Source: a virus. Taken from it: a DNA stretch of 28,626 nucleotides. The position numbers were made by a program, and so were the translations under genes. The stretch is from positions 1 to 28,626 of IMG/VR virus record IMGVR_UViG_3300025879_000074, one strand, 5' to 3'. Under the pieces are notes generated by a model, which made no database searches, was not told the DNA's origin, and worked only from the letters and a program-made list of their open reading frames with translations. Below are positions 8,347 through 17,956 of the stretch, piece after piece; the first letter of the stretch is position 1; each line of letters starts with the position of its first letter.

Positions 8347-9006
8347 TTAATTATTTACTTTTACGATTGTGATTGGTACAGTTACTCTAGCTCCTGAATC
8401 TCTTCCTATCACTGTGATAGTTGTCTGTAATGTTGATTGTCCTGCAAATAACGTGTTAATAGTAGTTGCAGTTAAGTTGATTGATGTACCTATAACTGTT
8501 TTAGAAACATTAGTACCTAAAGTAGTGGTAGAGTTTAACCTCTCTGCTTCTGGTGTGTTTATCCCTACTCCGTTGTATGTCTGTAATACTCTAGTATCTG
8601 CTATTGTTGCTACATAACCTCCTGCTTCAAAGGTTTGAGTTGAACCTAAGTAGTTTAATGTTTGAGGAGTTATAGCTAGAGATGCTCCTTGTTTTAATCT
8701 AATTGAACTATATCCGATATCTAGAATAGGTAGTTTAGCGGTTCCTCTAGGTAGTGTAGTTAATTTATATTTCATGATTTGAGTCTCATCAGGAAAAGCT
8801 TCTAATAATGGCAAGTTTTCTATCGCTTGTCCATAGTAAGCCGAACCTAAAGGATGTGTTGGATTATACAGGGTATAATCTACCTCATCATCAGAAAGAG
8901 CGAATTGAGTTATTTTAAAGGAGCCATCTCCTCTTGCAAGTAGTTCCCTACCTTTTTTAGTCAATATTGCATCAACCGTAACTATTGAATTATCTAAATA
9001 TCCCAT
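8347..9006 (-). CDS. Conserved virion protein (GYLDN..TVDAILTKKGRELLA family), Ig-like C-terminus
   Basis: A 219-residue protein. The N-terminal half (MGYLDNSIVTVDAILTKKG, then FALSDDEVDYTLYNP, then a tract ending TLPRGTAKLPIL) matches a family I recognise from many marine T4-like phages as a conserved virion protein of unknown function. Residues about 125-219 are Thr/Ser/Val-rich with alternating hydrophobics (SINLTATTINTL, TLQTTITVIGRDSG, VPITIVKV) and look like an Ig-like beta-sandwich. Such domains are often surface-exposed decoration or adhesion modules. A TATTTATA motif lies 20 bases upstream of the ATG, so the gene may open a late transcription unit. The sequence family is fairly sure; the role is inferred. 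Confidence 0.78.
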   Translation of the reverse strand: MGYLDNSIVTVDAILTKKGRELLARGDGSFKITQFALSDDEVDYTLYNPTHPLGSAYYGQAIENLPLLEAFPDETQIMKYKLTTLPRGTAKLPILDIGYSSIRLKQGASLAITPQTLNYLGSTQTFEAGGYVATIADTRVLQTYNGVGINTPEAERLNSTTTLGTNVSKTVIGTSINLTATTINTLFAGQSTLQTTITVIGRDSGARVTVPITIVKVNN

Positions 9007-9026
9007 TTTAGTATTTTTCTATATAT

Positions 9027-9034
9027 TATAAATA
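9027..9034 (-). promoter_or_regulatory. Candidate late promoter octamer TATTTATA
   Basis: TATTTATA on the minus strand in the 54-base AT-rich gap between the 402-residue and 219-residue virion genes, 20 bases before the ATG of the latter. It matches the motif found before three other late genes. Confidence 0.5.
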
Positions 9035-9060
9035 TCTTAAATTATTATTTTATTATTTTA

Positions 9061-10269
9061 TTATGTCTGATCTACTATATACCCTATGTACGGACATTGA
9101 GATGAAGAAGTAATTAACCCGAAGTCATCCGTGTCAACTATTGTATTATTACCTTCCACATAAATCCTTGAGTTATTAACTAACTGTATTCTATTCTGTC
9201 CTGTTCCAAATCTAAATATATCGAATCTGTTGACTTTCGTAAATACGGTGTCTATAGCAAAAGTTGATATTGGTAATATTACCCAATTTTTGTAGATGTC
9301 TCTAACTACTATTGCTTGTTTACCGCTTTTTGAAATTGAAACAACTCTTACATATTCCGGTATTGAGGTGCCATCTAGATATTCTCTAAAAGTTACTAAA
9401 ACATCCCCTATGCTTAAGAAATCTGAGGAATTATTAGTAGAGAATGTAATTTGAGTCTGTCCTGGGCCGAATGGTTGTGTTAATGTTAGTTCTAAGTCGC
9501 TTAATGTAGATGTAGGTAGTTCGGTTTCTGCAGTATGAAATAACTCCTGTTTAACCCTATTTTCTAAAGCGCATATATAATCTGTATCACTGTCTGATGA
9601 GAATACCTCTCCTGTAAATGTACGTCCTGCTATAGTTGGCGCTATTCCTGCACTTTCTAATGCCGATGTTTTACTCCCGTTATATCTTGCGTTAATCCAT
9701 CCTGTATCGGAGTACATTGAATCTTGTATTGATGCTTTATCTGCTGTTAAGTTTAATAGCGCATCTATATTAACCGGTGTGTTTGTTCTTTCTGATTTAT
9801 CGGAAGTCATTAGGGTTTTTGATTTCCTGTTTAACTCTGCATTACTTATAAGAGGATTATATTCACTAAACCCAAATTGCACATCTTGAAGGAAAGGTGT
9901 AAATGTAATATCTTTGATCGTAGATTCAAATATATCTGCATCATCGATATTTGGAATATAAACTGGGTCTATTACGAAGTAGAAAAATGGATTTCTGGCT
10001 GGATAGTATGTTTTAGATAGTATGTTCATATTAAATACTATTTCCTCAAAAGTAAATCTTACTGTCTCTATCTGTTCCAGTATCCCTTCTATGTACGTAT
10101 TATCACTCTGTCCGTTAATTGAAAATGCATCTACAGATACAATCAGACTTTTAATTACTCCTTGCCTTGGTGTTGTATTCTCCACTTCATTTACATTTAA
10201 ATGTATAACATGAGGTTTATTTAACTCCCCGCTAGTAAAATGTAAATCTATAAATGTACTCTCAGTCAT
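9061..10269 (-). CDS. Predicted virion structural protein, function unknown
   Basis: A 402-residue protein with no enzymatic or membrane motif that I recognise. The N-terminal part (about 1-130) is rich in beta-type alternation (HVIHLNVNEVEN, VIKSLIVSVDAFSING, TVRFTFEEIVFNMNI). Residues about 255-360 look like a further beta domain (LTLTQPFGPGQTQITFST, SIGDVLVTFREYLDG, YVRVVSISKSGKQAIVVRDI). It sits between the 1312-residue baseplate/tail protein and the conserved 219-residue virion protein, 46 bases after the former, so it most likely belongs to the baseplate periphery or fibre attachment. The structural assignment comes only from position in the morphogenesis block. Confidence 0.65.
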   Translation of the reverse strand: MTESTFIDLHFTSGELNKPHVIHLNVNEVENTTPRQGVIKSLIVSVDAFSINGQSDNTYIEGILEQIETVRFTFEEIVFNMNILSKTYYPARNPFFYFVIDPVYIPNIDDADIFESTIKDITFTPFLQDVQFGFSEYNPLISNAELNRKSKTLMTSDKSERTNTPVNIDALLNLTADKASIQDSMYSDTGWINARYNGSKTSALESAGIAPTIAGRTFTGEVFSSDSDTDYICALENRVKQELFHTAETELPTSTLSDLELTLTQPFGPGQTQITFSTNNSSDFLSIGDVLVTFREYLDGTSIPEYVRVVSISKSGKQAIVVRDIYKNWVILPISTFAIDTVFTKVNRFDIFRFGTGQNRIQLVNNSRIYVEGNNTIVDTDDFGLITSSSQCPYIGYIVDQT

Positions 10270-10315
10270 TGTTTTTAATATTCTTTTAATTTAATTCTCC
10301 TTCTACTCTAATTAC

Positions 10316-13300
10316 CTACAAAGGACATTCACCATACCTACTATCACTACAATGGATATACGTAGTACTAAAGGGGGCTGGGTCTGATGATGAATAGCTC
10401 CAAAAACCGGTATCTTTTGTCCAATACCTAGATATATTTCCGTCAGTGTACCAACCTGTTGGTGCATATTCTGGGTTATCTACCTCTTGTGGGTCTTCAA
10501 TGAAGATAGCAGGAGGTAGTACAGGTAGAGTAATAGTTCCAGCTTGAATGTCTGTTAATTTATGTGTAAAAAATTCACTTGCTGTTTCAGCTTCTGTAAA
10601 CACTGTTAATGTTGTACTTTCACAGCATGCGTTATCTACTATACTATTGTAGTAAAGTTGAAATTCGTTGTAAGTTGGTTGAAATGTAGCTGTTCCTACA
10701 CTTATACTATATGGATTAATTAAAGTACAATTTTCACTATTTATTGCTTCAAATCTTAAGGAAATTTTCGAGTATGTTAGGTATGGGTTATCATTTGAAC
10801 TTAGAAAACTTTGAATCTTTTTAAATGTATCATAACCTGCAGATGTAGACGAACTATTCGGGTCTACAGCGTTTGCTTCAGGATAATCCTCTAAAAGGTC
10901 ATCCAGATTTTCTGTTCTTATTGGTTTAGTAGGATCGACTTCGACCCAATTACCAATATAGGATGTACCTGAACAACCGCTTATGGTGCCGAAATTAAAT
11001 AATGATAGTGCATCACTACACCAACTTAATCTGAATCTAAATGTTGTAAAATCTTCATATACTCCTCCAAATCCATACGGGAAGATATACTCTCCATTAC
11101 TGTTAGTATTAAAAATATTATTTAAAGGTCCAATAGTACAACTATTAAAAGGAATAGATGTTTCTATATTACAATTTGGGTTATTATTATCTTGAATCTT
11201 TATGTTTATATTAGGTTCTTCTCCATATATATTTAAAGGAAATGTAAAATCTTCAACCTGTTCCGGTTGGTAAGAAACTTCGTTTATTATGTACGATACT
11301 GCAGTATTTGGGGAGTTGCTGCGGTTCCACCAGGTAGTCAAGTTATAGGATTGGTTAGGTGTTATTTGTGGTGGTATTGTGTTTTGTAATAAAGCTAAGT
11401 TACATGATACAATTATAGCTTCTCTTGTATTCTCACATTCTCCTTCAAATAGGGTATCATTTTCTTGATGGTATGCAGTGACTTGAAATACTTGGTATTG
11501 GCTGTACCCTTGTTGTAAAAAGTTATACGTTGTAGTATCTCCTGTTAGAGCAACTGTAATTCCCTCTGTTTCAACCTCGTAATCATACAGCCTAGTAGCA
11601 CCTTCAAACATATTACCTAAGTTATAGTTAGTAAAGTTACTATTTGTACTATCTGGGTCTATTATAAGTCTAGTTAGATCAGTAGTTTCTAATGTACATG
11701 CATTTGATGGTGCATCTTTGAAAAACTGTACTTTATATTTTACATTAGAATACTCTAAATTTTTAAATGGATTATTTTTATTTAATTCACCATTTGTAAT
11801 TTTTATATTTGATTGATGTAACTCTCCATTGAACTTAGGCTGATCATTTCTCTTATCATTAGTACCTTTTCTTCCTATTGGGGTCTGTATGTAGTAGGAT
11901 GTACTAGTAGAAGATTCTTTATTAAATAATGTACCTTCTGCTCCATTTCCTATGTTTTTATAAGCTCCTCCGTTAGACCCTGTTATAAAAGCAGTATCTA
12001 TTGAACCACTATATTCAGGTTGTGTCCAAGTCATTATAGGAGATGTATGCTTACTTCTCTCTAAAAGATGCGGTTTAATTATTACTCCTGTATCTGTTAC
12101 AGATCTAGCAGGAACAAAGTCTCGAACCATTCTAAATACTACATTATCAAAGAATTTAATCAACCTAACAAAATCCTTCAAGTTATATTTATCTACGTTA
12201 TCGAAGATTTCTTTAGCATATTCCTGTAAATCGCTGTACTTATTTGTTTTTATATCTCTTGGATCCCCTATATAGTTGTCAATATTAAAAGTACTATTTG
12301 GAAATAATATATTGGATTGTGATACTATGTAATTATTAATATTATCTGAAGGTGAGAATCCTACTTCTATTCTATGTAAGTCGTTAGTGTAGATATTTTC
12401 TTTATTTGATATACTTGTATAAAAGGATAGTGTGTTTCCTTCTACTATACTACCTGTATTATCTAATCGTACCTTATCTAAAGAACCGGTCCAGGCTTGC
12501 TCTCCTCCGTAAAATGGTAAGTCTTCTGTGGATTGTCCTCCGTATACTTTAATTTTAAGTATATCAGAAGGTATTCCAAAACAGTTTATTAATGCTCTTA
12601 ATCCTCTTTCCGTACCTTTACTTTTTAATAGTAGAGGAAGGTTGTGGTAGATTCTTTTATAAATCTCTTTTTGATAATCGTTTTGAGATAATTGATCTTG
12701 GTTAGATTTTATTATTCCAGCTCTACCATCTCTATCAGATAAGTACTCTCCTTGTGTATCATAAGAATTAACAGTAAAGTATTTGAATAGATCTTCTGCT
12801 GATTTATTACTTGTGTATAGTTTAACTCCAAAGTTTTTTAGTAATTCTTCTACTAAGTCTTTAGATACCCCTCTATCTAACCTATTGTCTGCATCATATT
12901 TTTTAGAAACAGAATCTGTATATAACCATAGATTGTCAAAATGCTGTGCTATCATATGAATGAATAATTCATATGGTTGGTTTGCAGGATCTTCTTTAAG
13001 GTATGAAGGTATTGTATTAGTTAATATATCAACGTTTTGTGCATCATAACGAATTGCACTTTGTAATTCTGTATTATACCATTCTGTTGCTTCTGTAGTT
13101 GAGGATGGTTGATTTATGAAAGGTTTAGTTGAATTACTCTTAGGCCATGCAGAAGATGAATTAGTATAGAATAAGTGTCTTTCGTAGTGATCTAAATTAT
13201 TAATTACACCTTTAATAAGATTTTCATAATATTCTTTACTCCCTGTTATACCTTGTCCTGTATAATTTGAAGAAGAAAGTAGATCTAAATTATTTTGGTA

Positions 13301-14254
13301 ACTCTCAATTAAATCTAGTTTATATTTAAAGTTACGTATTCTTTCTTCGGCTGAAGAGTAATTAATAAAGTTATTGAAGTCTGAGTAGTCTATTCCTAGT
13401 TCTGCTCCTTTTTCATTAAACATTGAATTAATCTCCCTATAGGTATTTGTTGTAGGGAAACTAAATAATTCATTGTAGTTGTAATATTGTGATGGTTCTG
13501 TAGTCTGTGTATCTAATTCTACATCAAAATTAGCTCCTCGTAAAGTTGGAACTACCGGTGGGTCTTGAGTGATTGTTGTATTAATCTCAAAAGCTATCGA
13601 ATCGCTTACTTTCTCTACTACATTTACCCTTGTTTTTAAATTAACAGAAGATGGTAGAGGATTATATAATTTAAGTATGACTGCAGTAGTATCTCTAAAT
13701 TCTTCTACATCTACATTGATTATAGAATAGAAAATATTATTACCGAAATATAGGTAGAAGTCAGGAGAATAGGTATCGTTATTAAATTGAGATATTACTT
13801 GATTGGTTGTCTCTAATACATCACTTCCCCCTAAATTGATAGATACTAACCTAACTTCTGTTCTATCAGGAGAGATGCTCTCTATATAGAAGTCTTGTGG
13901 ATTTAAGTTGTCTGAGTATGTGTAATCTAGAAAGTTGTAAAGAGCTTTTACTTCGGTACCATTATAACCATAAGCAATATAGTCTTGTTGAACATCTATA
14001 CCTATTTCGGAATTTCCTACAGTATTCTGCTGTGTATCTCCTGATATTATAGAGTAGTTTGTATAGGAAGGTATAGTCTGTAACCTAACATCACTTAATG
14101 TATAGTAAGATAATTCAACAAAATTATCGTTAGGTTTAAATGTCTTTGTTATATTTGTTGAAGTTAATAATGACGTATCCTCATTAGTAAGAGACCTAAA
14201 ACCAGATAATCCGTTAGGTTCAATTTCAAATATGTTATATTCTATTTTACTCAT
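10316..14254 (-). CDS. Large baseplate/tail protein in the gp7 position
   Basis: A 1312-residue protein, the largest in the window. N-terminal residues about 1-240 include GYNGTEVKALYNFLDYTYSD and SPDRTEVRLVSINLGG. Around residue 550 the stretch LLLKSKGTERGLRALINCFGIPSDILKIKVYGG holds a motif I recognise in long tail/baseplate proteins of marine T4-like phages. The last ~460 residues change character: twelve cysteines, against about one in the first 850, plus many beta strands, ending CSDSRYGECPL. By gene order (gp25, gp6, two small genes, then this) it occupies the place of T4 gp7 (1032 residues), but I see no direct sequence proof of homology. It overlaps the 112-residue gene by 8 bases, implying translational coupling. 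Baseplate or fibre role likely. Confidence 0.72.
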   Translation of the reverse strand: MSKIEYNIFEIEPNGLSGFRSLTNEDTSLLTSTNITKTFKPNDNFVELSYYTLSDVRLQTIPSYTNYSIISGDTQQNTVGNSEIGIDVQQDYIAYGYNGTEVKALYNFLDYTYSDNLNPQDFYIESISPDRTEVRLVSINLGGSDVLETTNQVISQFNNDTYSPDFYLYFGNNIFYSIINVDVEEFRDTTAVILKLYNPLPSSVNLKTRVNVVEKVSDSIAFEINTTITQDPPVVPTLRGANFDVELDTQTTEPSQYYNYNELFSFPTTNTYREINSMFNEKGAELGIDYSDFNNFINYSSAEERIRNFKYKLDLIESYQNNLDLLSSSNYTGQGITGSKEYYENLIKGVINNLDHYERHLFYTNSSSAWPKSNSTKPFINQPSSTTEATEWYNTELQSAIRYDAQNVDILTNTIPSYLKEDPANQPYELFIHMIAQHFDNLWLYTDSVSKKYDADNRLDRGVSKDLVEELLKNFGVKLYTSNKSAEDLFKYFTVNSYDTQGEYLSDRDGRAGIIKSNQDQLSQNDYQKEIYKRIYHNLPLLLKSKGTERGLRALINCFGIPSDILKIKVYGGQSTEDLPFYGGEQAWTGSLDKVRLDNTGSIVEGNTLSFYTSISNKENIYTNDLHRIEVGFSPSDNINNYIVSQSNILFPNSTFNIDNYIGDPRDIKTNKYSDLQEYAKEIFDNVDKYNLKDFVRLIKFFDNVVFRMVRDFVPARSVTDTGVIIKPHLLERSKHTSPIMTWTQPEYSGSIDTAFITGSNGGAYKNIGNGAEGTLFNKESSTSTSYYIQTPIGRKGTNDKRNDQPKFNGELHQSNIKITNGELNKNNPFKNLEYSNVKYKVQFFKDAPSNACTLETTDLTRLIIDPDSTNSNFTNYNLGNMFEGATRLYDYEVETEGITVALTGDTTTYNFLQQGYSQYQVFQVTAYHQENDTLFEGECENTREAIIVSCNLALLQNTIPPQITPNQSYNLTTWWNRSNSPNTAVSYIINEVSYQPEQVEDFTFPLNIYGEEPNINIKIQDNNNPNCNIETSIPFNSCTIGPLNNIFNTNSNGEYIFPYGFGGVYEDFTTFRFRLSWCSDALSLFNFGTISGCSGTSYIGNWVEVDPTKPIRTENLDDLLEDYPEANAVDPNSSSTSAGYDTFKKIQSFLSSNDNPYLTYSKISLRFEAINSENCTLINPYSISVGTATFQPTYNEFQLYYNSIVDNACCESTTLTVFTEAETASEFFTHKLTDIQAGTITLPVLPPAIFIEDPQEVDNPEYAPTGWYTDGNISRYWTKDTGFWSYSSSDPAPFSTTYIHCSDSRYGECPL

Positions 14255-14585
14255 TATTTTCTAGTTCAAATATCTGTTGATTAGCAGTAAGTAGTTGTTG
14301 TCTCAATTGTGCTATCTCATCTAATAATGGTTGTAAATCATCTAAAGATTTTTCAAAATCAACTACTTCTAAACTTTTTTCTATTAGGTATTGATGAGAG
14401 TTTGTTTCTCCTTCTGCTGGGATTGTATAGAAGAGTTTATTATACAGACGAAATAATTCCTCTACAGTATCGGTATCAACAACTAATTCAGGTTTAACAA
14501 AAGTCTTAAACTCTCTATCTACTAAATTATTAAATTGATCGGACCTATAAGATTCTTTCTGTATTCTAACTTTTTCTCTAGCCAT
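14247..14585 (-). CDS. Small coiled-coil tail/baseplate protein
   Basis: A 112-residue protein overlapping both neighbours by 8 bases, which indicates translational coupling. The basic N-terminus (MAREKVRIQKESYRSDQFNNLVDREF) is followed by an acidic middle and a C-terminal heptad-rich helix (about 78-110: LDDLQPLLDEIAQLRQQLL, QQIFELENN) likely to form a coiled coil. Its place between the DNRLRE-like virion protein and the 1312-residue tail protein suggests an accessory or chaperone-like role for one of them. No named family is recognised. Confidence 0.7.
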   Translation of the reverse strand: MAREKVRIQKESYRSDQFNNLVDREFKTFVKPELVVDTDTVEELFRLYNKLFYTIPAEGETNSHQYLIEKSLEVVDFEKSLDDLQPLLDEIAQLRQQLLTANQQIFELENNE

Positions 14586-15702
14586 TCCTAACTACCTTAA
14601 ATATATTTTGATTATCCATAACTACTGTACTTCCATCTAACTCAGTTTTTACTAATATACGATAAAATCTCTCTGGTTGCAACCCATCCATATAAACATC
14701 GAAAAAAGAACCGTTTTCATCACAACTAATTTTAGTGAAATCGGTATTAAAATCTACTACCATCTCCTCTGTATTCTCATCTCTTAATCCCCAATATGAT
14801 GCAGAAGGTAGTGCATAATTAGTTAAATATACTGATGAGGTTGTAAATGTTCTTTGAGGGTATTTAGGTTTAGCAGTCACTCTAAATCTCTGCTTTCCTA
14901 TATCTGCGTACTTCCCTTTATTGTTTTTTATATCAATTGTTGCTATATCTGTTGCTAAAATATCTAAATCACCTTGTTCATATACACTGTCATCCCATCC
15001 GAATTCTAAGAATGGAGGGTAGATTGTATTAGTATCTTGTCCGAAGTATCTTAACTTAATAGAAGATGATGTATAAAACTCATACTCATCTTGTAACTTA
15101 ACAATAAAGCCTTTATTGGTTAACTGATCGTTATAAATTTGTTTAATTCCTGCAGTTATGTTTATATCTACATCATGGGTAGAATTGATAGGATGATTTT
15201 GAGAGAATTCCATTGATTCCCCATTAGAGGCTGTATACCAAGTTCCTCCTCCTGCTTTACCTGTAATGAATGATGCTGTAGTAAATGGAGCAAATCCTAT
15301 TGTTTGCCAAATTCCTGAGGAATTACTGTTAGCGTATGCCCAACTAACTCCTGATGTATTTACAGGTATATCACCTGCTTTACCGGTTCCGTTATCCCAA
15401 TCAGTTGAACCTTGAATATATATTGGGTAGGCATTTAGGGTATAGTCTACTGGTAGTTCATCTGCTTCAGCTAAGTATAGTTTAAGACTTGAGCTAAACT
15501 CTGTACTCCCTATTTTAGTATCAATTACATCATCTATTTCACTATCTGAGAATTTTATTAATAGCCGAGCCGTTTGACCAGTTGGATCTGTTATACCTGG
15601 GTATCCTCCGATTTCTAATATTTCATCTTTACCCGCATTACCGGTAAGTTGATCTGTGTAAATAAATGAGTCCTTTTCAGGAAATATTCTATAAATTGCC
15701 AT
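14578..15702 (-). CDS. DNRLRE-like virion protein
   Basis: A 374-residue protein. Residues about 5-235 follow the pattern of DNRLRE-type beta-sandwich domains: a start with KDSFIYTD and G-x-x-E-I-L-E-I-G, a RLLIKFSDSEI strand, SLKLYLAEADELP, a STDWDNGTGK element, and SSIKLRYFG near the end. The C-terminal part (about 245-374) has a distinct fold with KQRFRVTAKPKYPQRTF and a MDGLQPERFYRILVKTEL segment. Homologues are, to my recollection, standard members of the baseplate region in marine T4-like phages. It begins one base after the gp6-like stop, so it is cotranscribed with the wedge genes. The structural role is inferred; the precise location in the virion is unknown. Confidence 0.72.
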   Translation of the reverse strand: MAIYRIFPEKDSFIYTDQLTGNAGKDEILEIGGYPGITDPTGQTARLLIKFSDSEIDDVIDTKIGSTEFSSSLKLYLAEADELPVDYTLNAYPIYIQGSTDWDNGTGKAGDIPVNTSGVSWAYANSNSSGIWQTIGFAPFTTASFITGKAGGGTWYTASNGESMEFSQNHPINSTHDVDINITAGIKQIYNDQLTNKGFIVKLQDEYEFYTSSSIKLRYFGQDTNTIYPPFLEFGWDDSVYEQGDLDILATDIATIDIKNNKGKYADIGKQRFRVTAKPKYPQRTFTTSSVYLTNYALPSASYWGLRDENTEEMVVDFNTDFTKISCDENGSFFDVYMDGLQPERFYRILVKTELDGSTVVMDNQNIFKVVRNG

Positions 15703-15703
15703 A

Positions 15704-17545
15704 TTACAGTATTGTTGTTCTTCCTTTAATATCCTGGTTAAGGTCTTTTACTTCAAAAATCATAGTATCGTATGATGGATATACTATATTATTTCTAGTT
15801 GCACCTTTTATATCGTATGCATATTCTGAGTAGTTACCTCCTTGCTTGTTCACAACTTCTATGTTACTAACTGTTTGAACTCCTACAACTCTATCAAGTA
15901 AACTATATATTGTCGATATATTGATAGGTTGATTTATATTCCATTTTGTAATATCAAAGAAGTCCTGTAATGCATTATTACATGCTAAAAGTACATCTCT
16001 ACTATTAAAATTAGGTTTTACTAATATGTCATAATTTATACCTATGTTAACTACAAAAGCATCTTTTATATTTAATGCATCTGTTATAGGCATATAGTAA
16101 GACATATACCTCTTTAAATTATTCTTAAGTGTTTCTGTAGCAGTAATTAAGTTCTTATTACTGTCATATGCTAATACATAAAGAGATAATGCTAATGGGT
16201 TACTATCAATTATCGAATCAGTAACCGATCTTGTACTATTTAATTCATCTTGTGTAACGAATACTTTTGCTACTGTTCCGAATTTTGAATCTAAAGATAA
16301 TGCTCTAACTGTGTAATCTTGTAATGTCACAGTTCTTTTCTGTTCTGAGAAAGATCTTAATGCATTCTGTCTAATTTCTTCTACAGTATCTCCGTCTTTA
16401 CCTCCTTGAGCAGGTAGTCTATTATTAAAAGCTAATGTATCTTTGTATAATGTACTTTGGTCTGTATTACCAATAGGGTTAGCTGTTGCTGAGAATGTTG
16501 TTAGTGTGTTAGCAGGTACATTTGCTTCTACTCCTCCACCAACTAGGTATTGTATAGTTAAAGTAGTATTTGATGGTGCTAATCCGTAAGTCTGTGTGTA
16601 CATAAAATTAGAAGGATCGTAAGCTTTATCTATACTACTTATTCCTTGTAATGTACCCATACCCACATTTGTAGGGTCTGGTGTGAATACATTATCGTCA
16701 CTCCCTACTGTTCCTGCTCCAAATTGTATTTGTAAAAAACCTTCAGAATTGAATCTAGTCACAAATCTCTTAGGTACTTTTTGAAGTAAAATAGAGTTAG
16801 GTACCTTATCGGCATCAGATCCTACATTACTTTCTGCTACAAACACACTATCTTGACCTAAAAAAGGTACTTCATGCCATCTAGTAGTATCATCTTCACT
16901 ATTATCTGTAATACTCAATATACCTATTATATTTGTATCTTCTATTGTGATTGTTGTAAATTTTTCTGCTGTAGTAAAGGTTTGTGTTGTTGTTTTTACT
17001 TTACCTGAAAATGCTTTGGTCTTTTTAGTAAGTAGGAATTCAGATGGTATTCCGTTAGACATTTGTGAAATTACTACATCTGTTGGATCATATGAACTAG
17101 AAAAACTAAAATCTATTTTGTTTTCAATAAAGAACTCAATATTACCTGATGAATTACTGGTTACTGTTGCGTTTTCATCTACAACTAGTGCTTGGTCCCA
17201 ATTAGGTTCATTAGTTATTGGATTAGCTCCTATGTTTTGAGTCACTTCTAACTCTACCTCTGCTACGTTAGTTGATTTAGGTCGATAACCCATCATATAT
17301 GCCATCGCATATAAGTTTCCAGGATCTTTAGCGTATTGTAAGAAAGTCTCTTGTAATTGTGTATCTTGATAAAAAGATAGGATATCTCCTACATATGCTG
17401 CCATCTCAATAAACATCATACCTGGTGAAGTAGGGGAGAAGTCATTATAAGAATCAGGAAAATAGTTCTTAGCAAATTCTACTAATTCTTGTTTGTAATC
17501 AGAAAATTCTCTAGCTACGTATTTTATGTCTCTTATTTCTGCCAT
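15704..17545 (-). CDS. Baseplate wedge protein, gp6-like (Baseplate J family)
   Basis: A 613-residue protein close in size to T4 gp6 (660). The N-terminus carries the family hallmark: YFPDSYNDFSPTSPGMMFIEM, then a helix leading to ILSFYQDTQLQETFL and an AYMMGYRPKS element (about 28-95). Around 330-345 there is YLVGGGVEANVPANTLT, and about 375-410 GGKDGDTVEEIRQNALRSF followed by KRTVTLQDYTVRAL, which are Baseplate_J features. The C-terminal part (about 480-600) contains helix-strand repeats with a DVLLACNNALQDFF helix. In T4, gp6 dimers form the inner wedge ring around the hub. It overlaps the gp25-like gene by one base (ATG/TAA type), so the two are translated together, matching their direct contact in the wedge. 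Confidence 0.92.
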   Translation of the reverse strand: MAEIRDIKYVAREFSDYKQELVEFAKNYFPDSYNDFSPTSPGMMFIEMAAYVGDILSFYQDTQLQETFLQYAKDPGNLYAMAYMMGYRPKSTNVAEVELEVTQNIGANPITNEPNWDQALVVDENATVTSNSSGNIEFFIENKIDFSFSSSYDPTDVVISQMSNGIPSEFLLTKKTKAFSGKVKTTTQTFTTAEKFTTITIEDTNIIGILSITDNSEDDTTRWHEVPFLGQDSVFVAESNVGSDADKVPNSILLQKVPKRFVTRFNSEGFLQIQFGAGTVGSDDNVFTPDPTNVGMGTLQGISSIDKAYDPSNFMYTQTYGLAPSNTTLTIQYLVGGGVEANVPANTLTTFSATANPIGNTDQSTLYKDTLAFNNRLPAQGGKDGDTVEEIRQNALRSFSEQKRTVTLQDYTVRALSLDSKFGTVAKVFVTQDELNSTRSVTDSIIDSNPLALSLYVLAYDSNKNLITATETLKNNLKRYMSYYMPITDALNIKDAFVVNIGINYDILVKPNFNSRDVLLACNNALQDFFDITKWNINQPINISTIYSLLDRVVGVQTVSNIEVVNKQGGNYSEYAYDIKGATRNNIVYPSYDTMIFEVKDLNQDIKGRTTIL

Positions 17546-17955
17546 TATTGTTCAAAGTTAATTACTACCTCATCCTCTATATTAGTATCTTGGATAGCGT
17601 ATCTTAATGATAACGTAACTGTATTTGTATCTGGGTTTCCTAGTACTTGGAAATCTGTTGTGATAACTCTTGGGAAATACTCTACCAAACCCCTTTTGAC
17701 CGTCGCTTTGATTTGATCGATTAAGTCTTGATCAATGTGATCAAACATCAATTGTTTAAGTGTAGTTCCAAAGGTAGGGTTGAGATACCTTTCTTGCTGT
17801 CCTGTTAGAAAATAATTAATTAGATTAGTTCTTATAGCATCTTTTGTTTGATAGGTAGAATTAAAGACTGCTTTACCGGATAACGGTAAAGAAACTCCTA
17901 TAGCCTTTCTAGGCTGTAAATCTAGTGGGTCAATTCTTCTACTATTGAATGCCAT
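17545..17955 (-). CDS. Baseplate wedge protein, gp25-like (GPW/gp25 family)
   Basis: A 136-residue protein matching T4 gp25 (132 residues) in length and layout. Residues about 38-75 (DAIRTNLINYFLTGQQERYLNPTFGTTLKQLMFD) contain the family core with the R-x-x-x-P-x-F-G-T signature. They are followed by a helix (IDQIKATVKRGLVEYFPR) and closing beta strands (DFQVLGNPDTNTVTLSLRY). Gp25-like proteins nucleate the sheath and join the wedge inner ring; the GPW/gp25 fold is shared with P2 gpW and type VI secretion TssE. The start follows the 148-residue gene by one base. Confidence 0.93.
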   Translation of the reverse strand: MAFNSRRIDPLDLQPRKAIGVSLPLSGKAVFNSTYQTKDAIRTNLINYFLTGQQERYLNPTFGTTLKQLMFDHIDQDLIDQIKATVKRGLVEYFPRVITTDFQVLGNPDTNTVTLSLRYAIQDTNIEDEVVINFEQ

Positions 17956-17956
17956 A

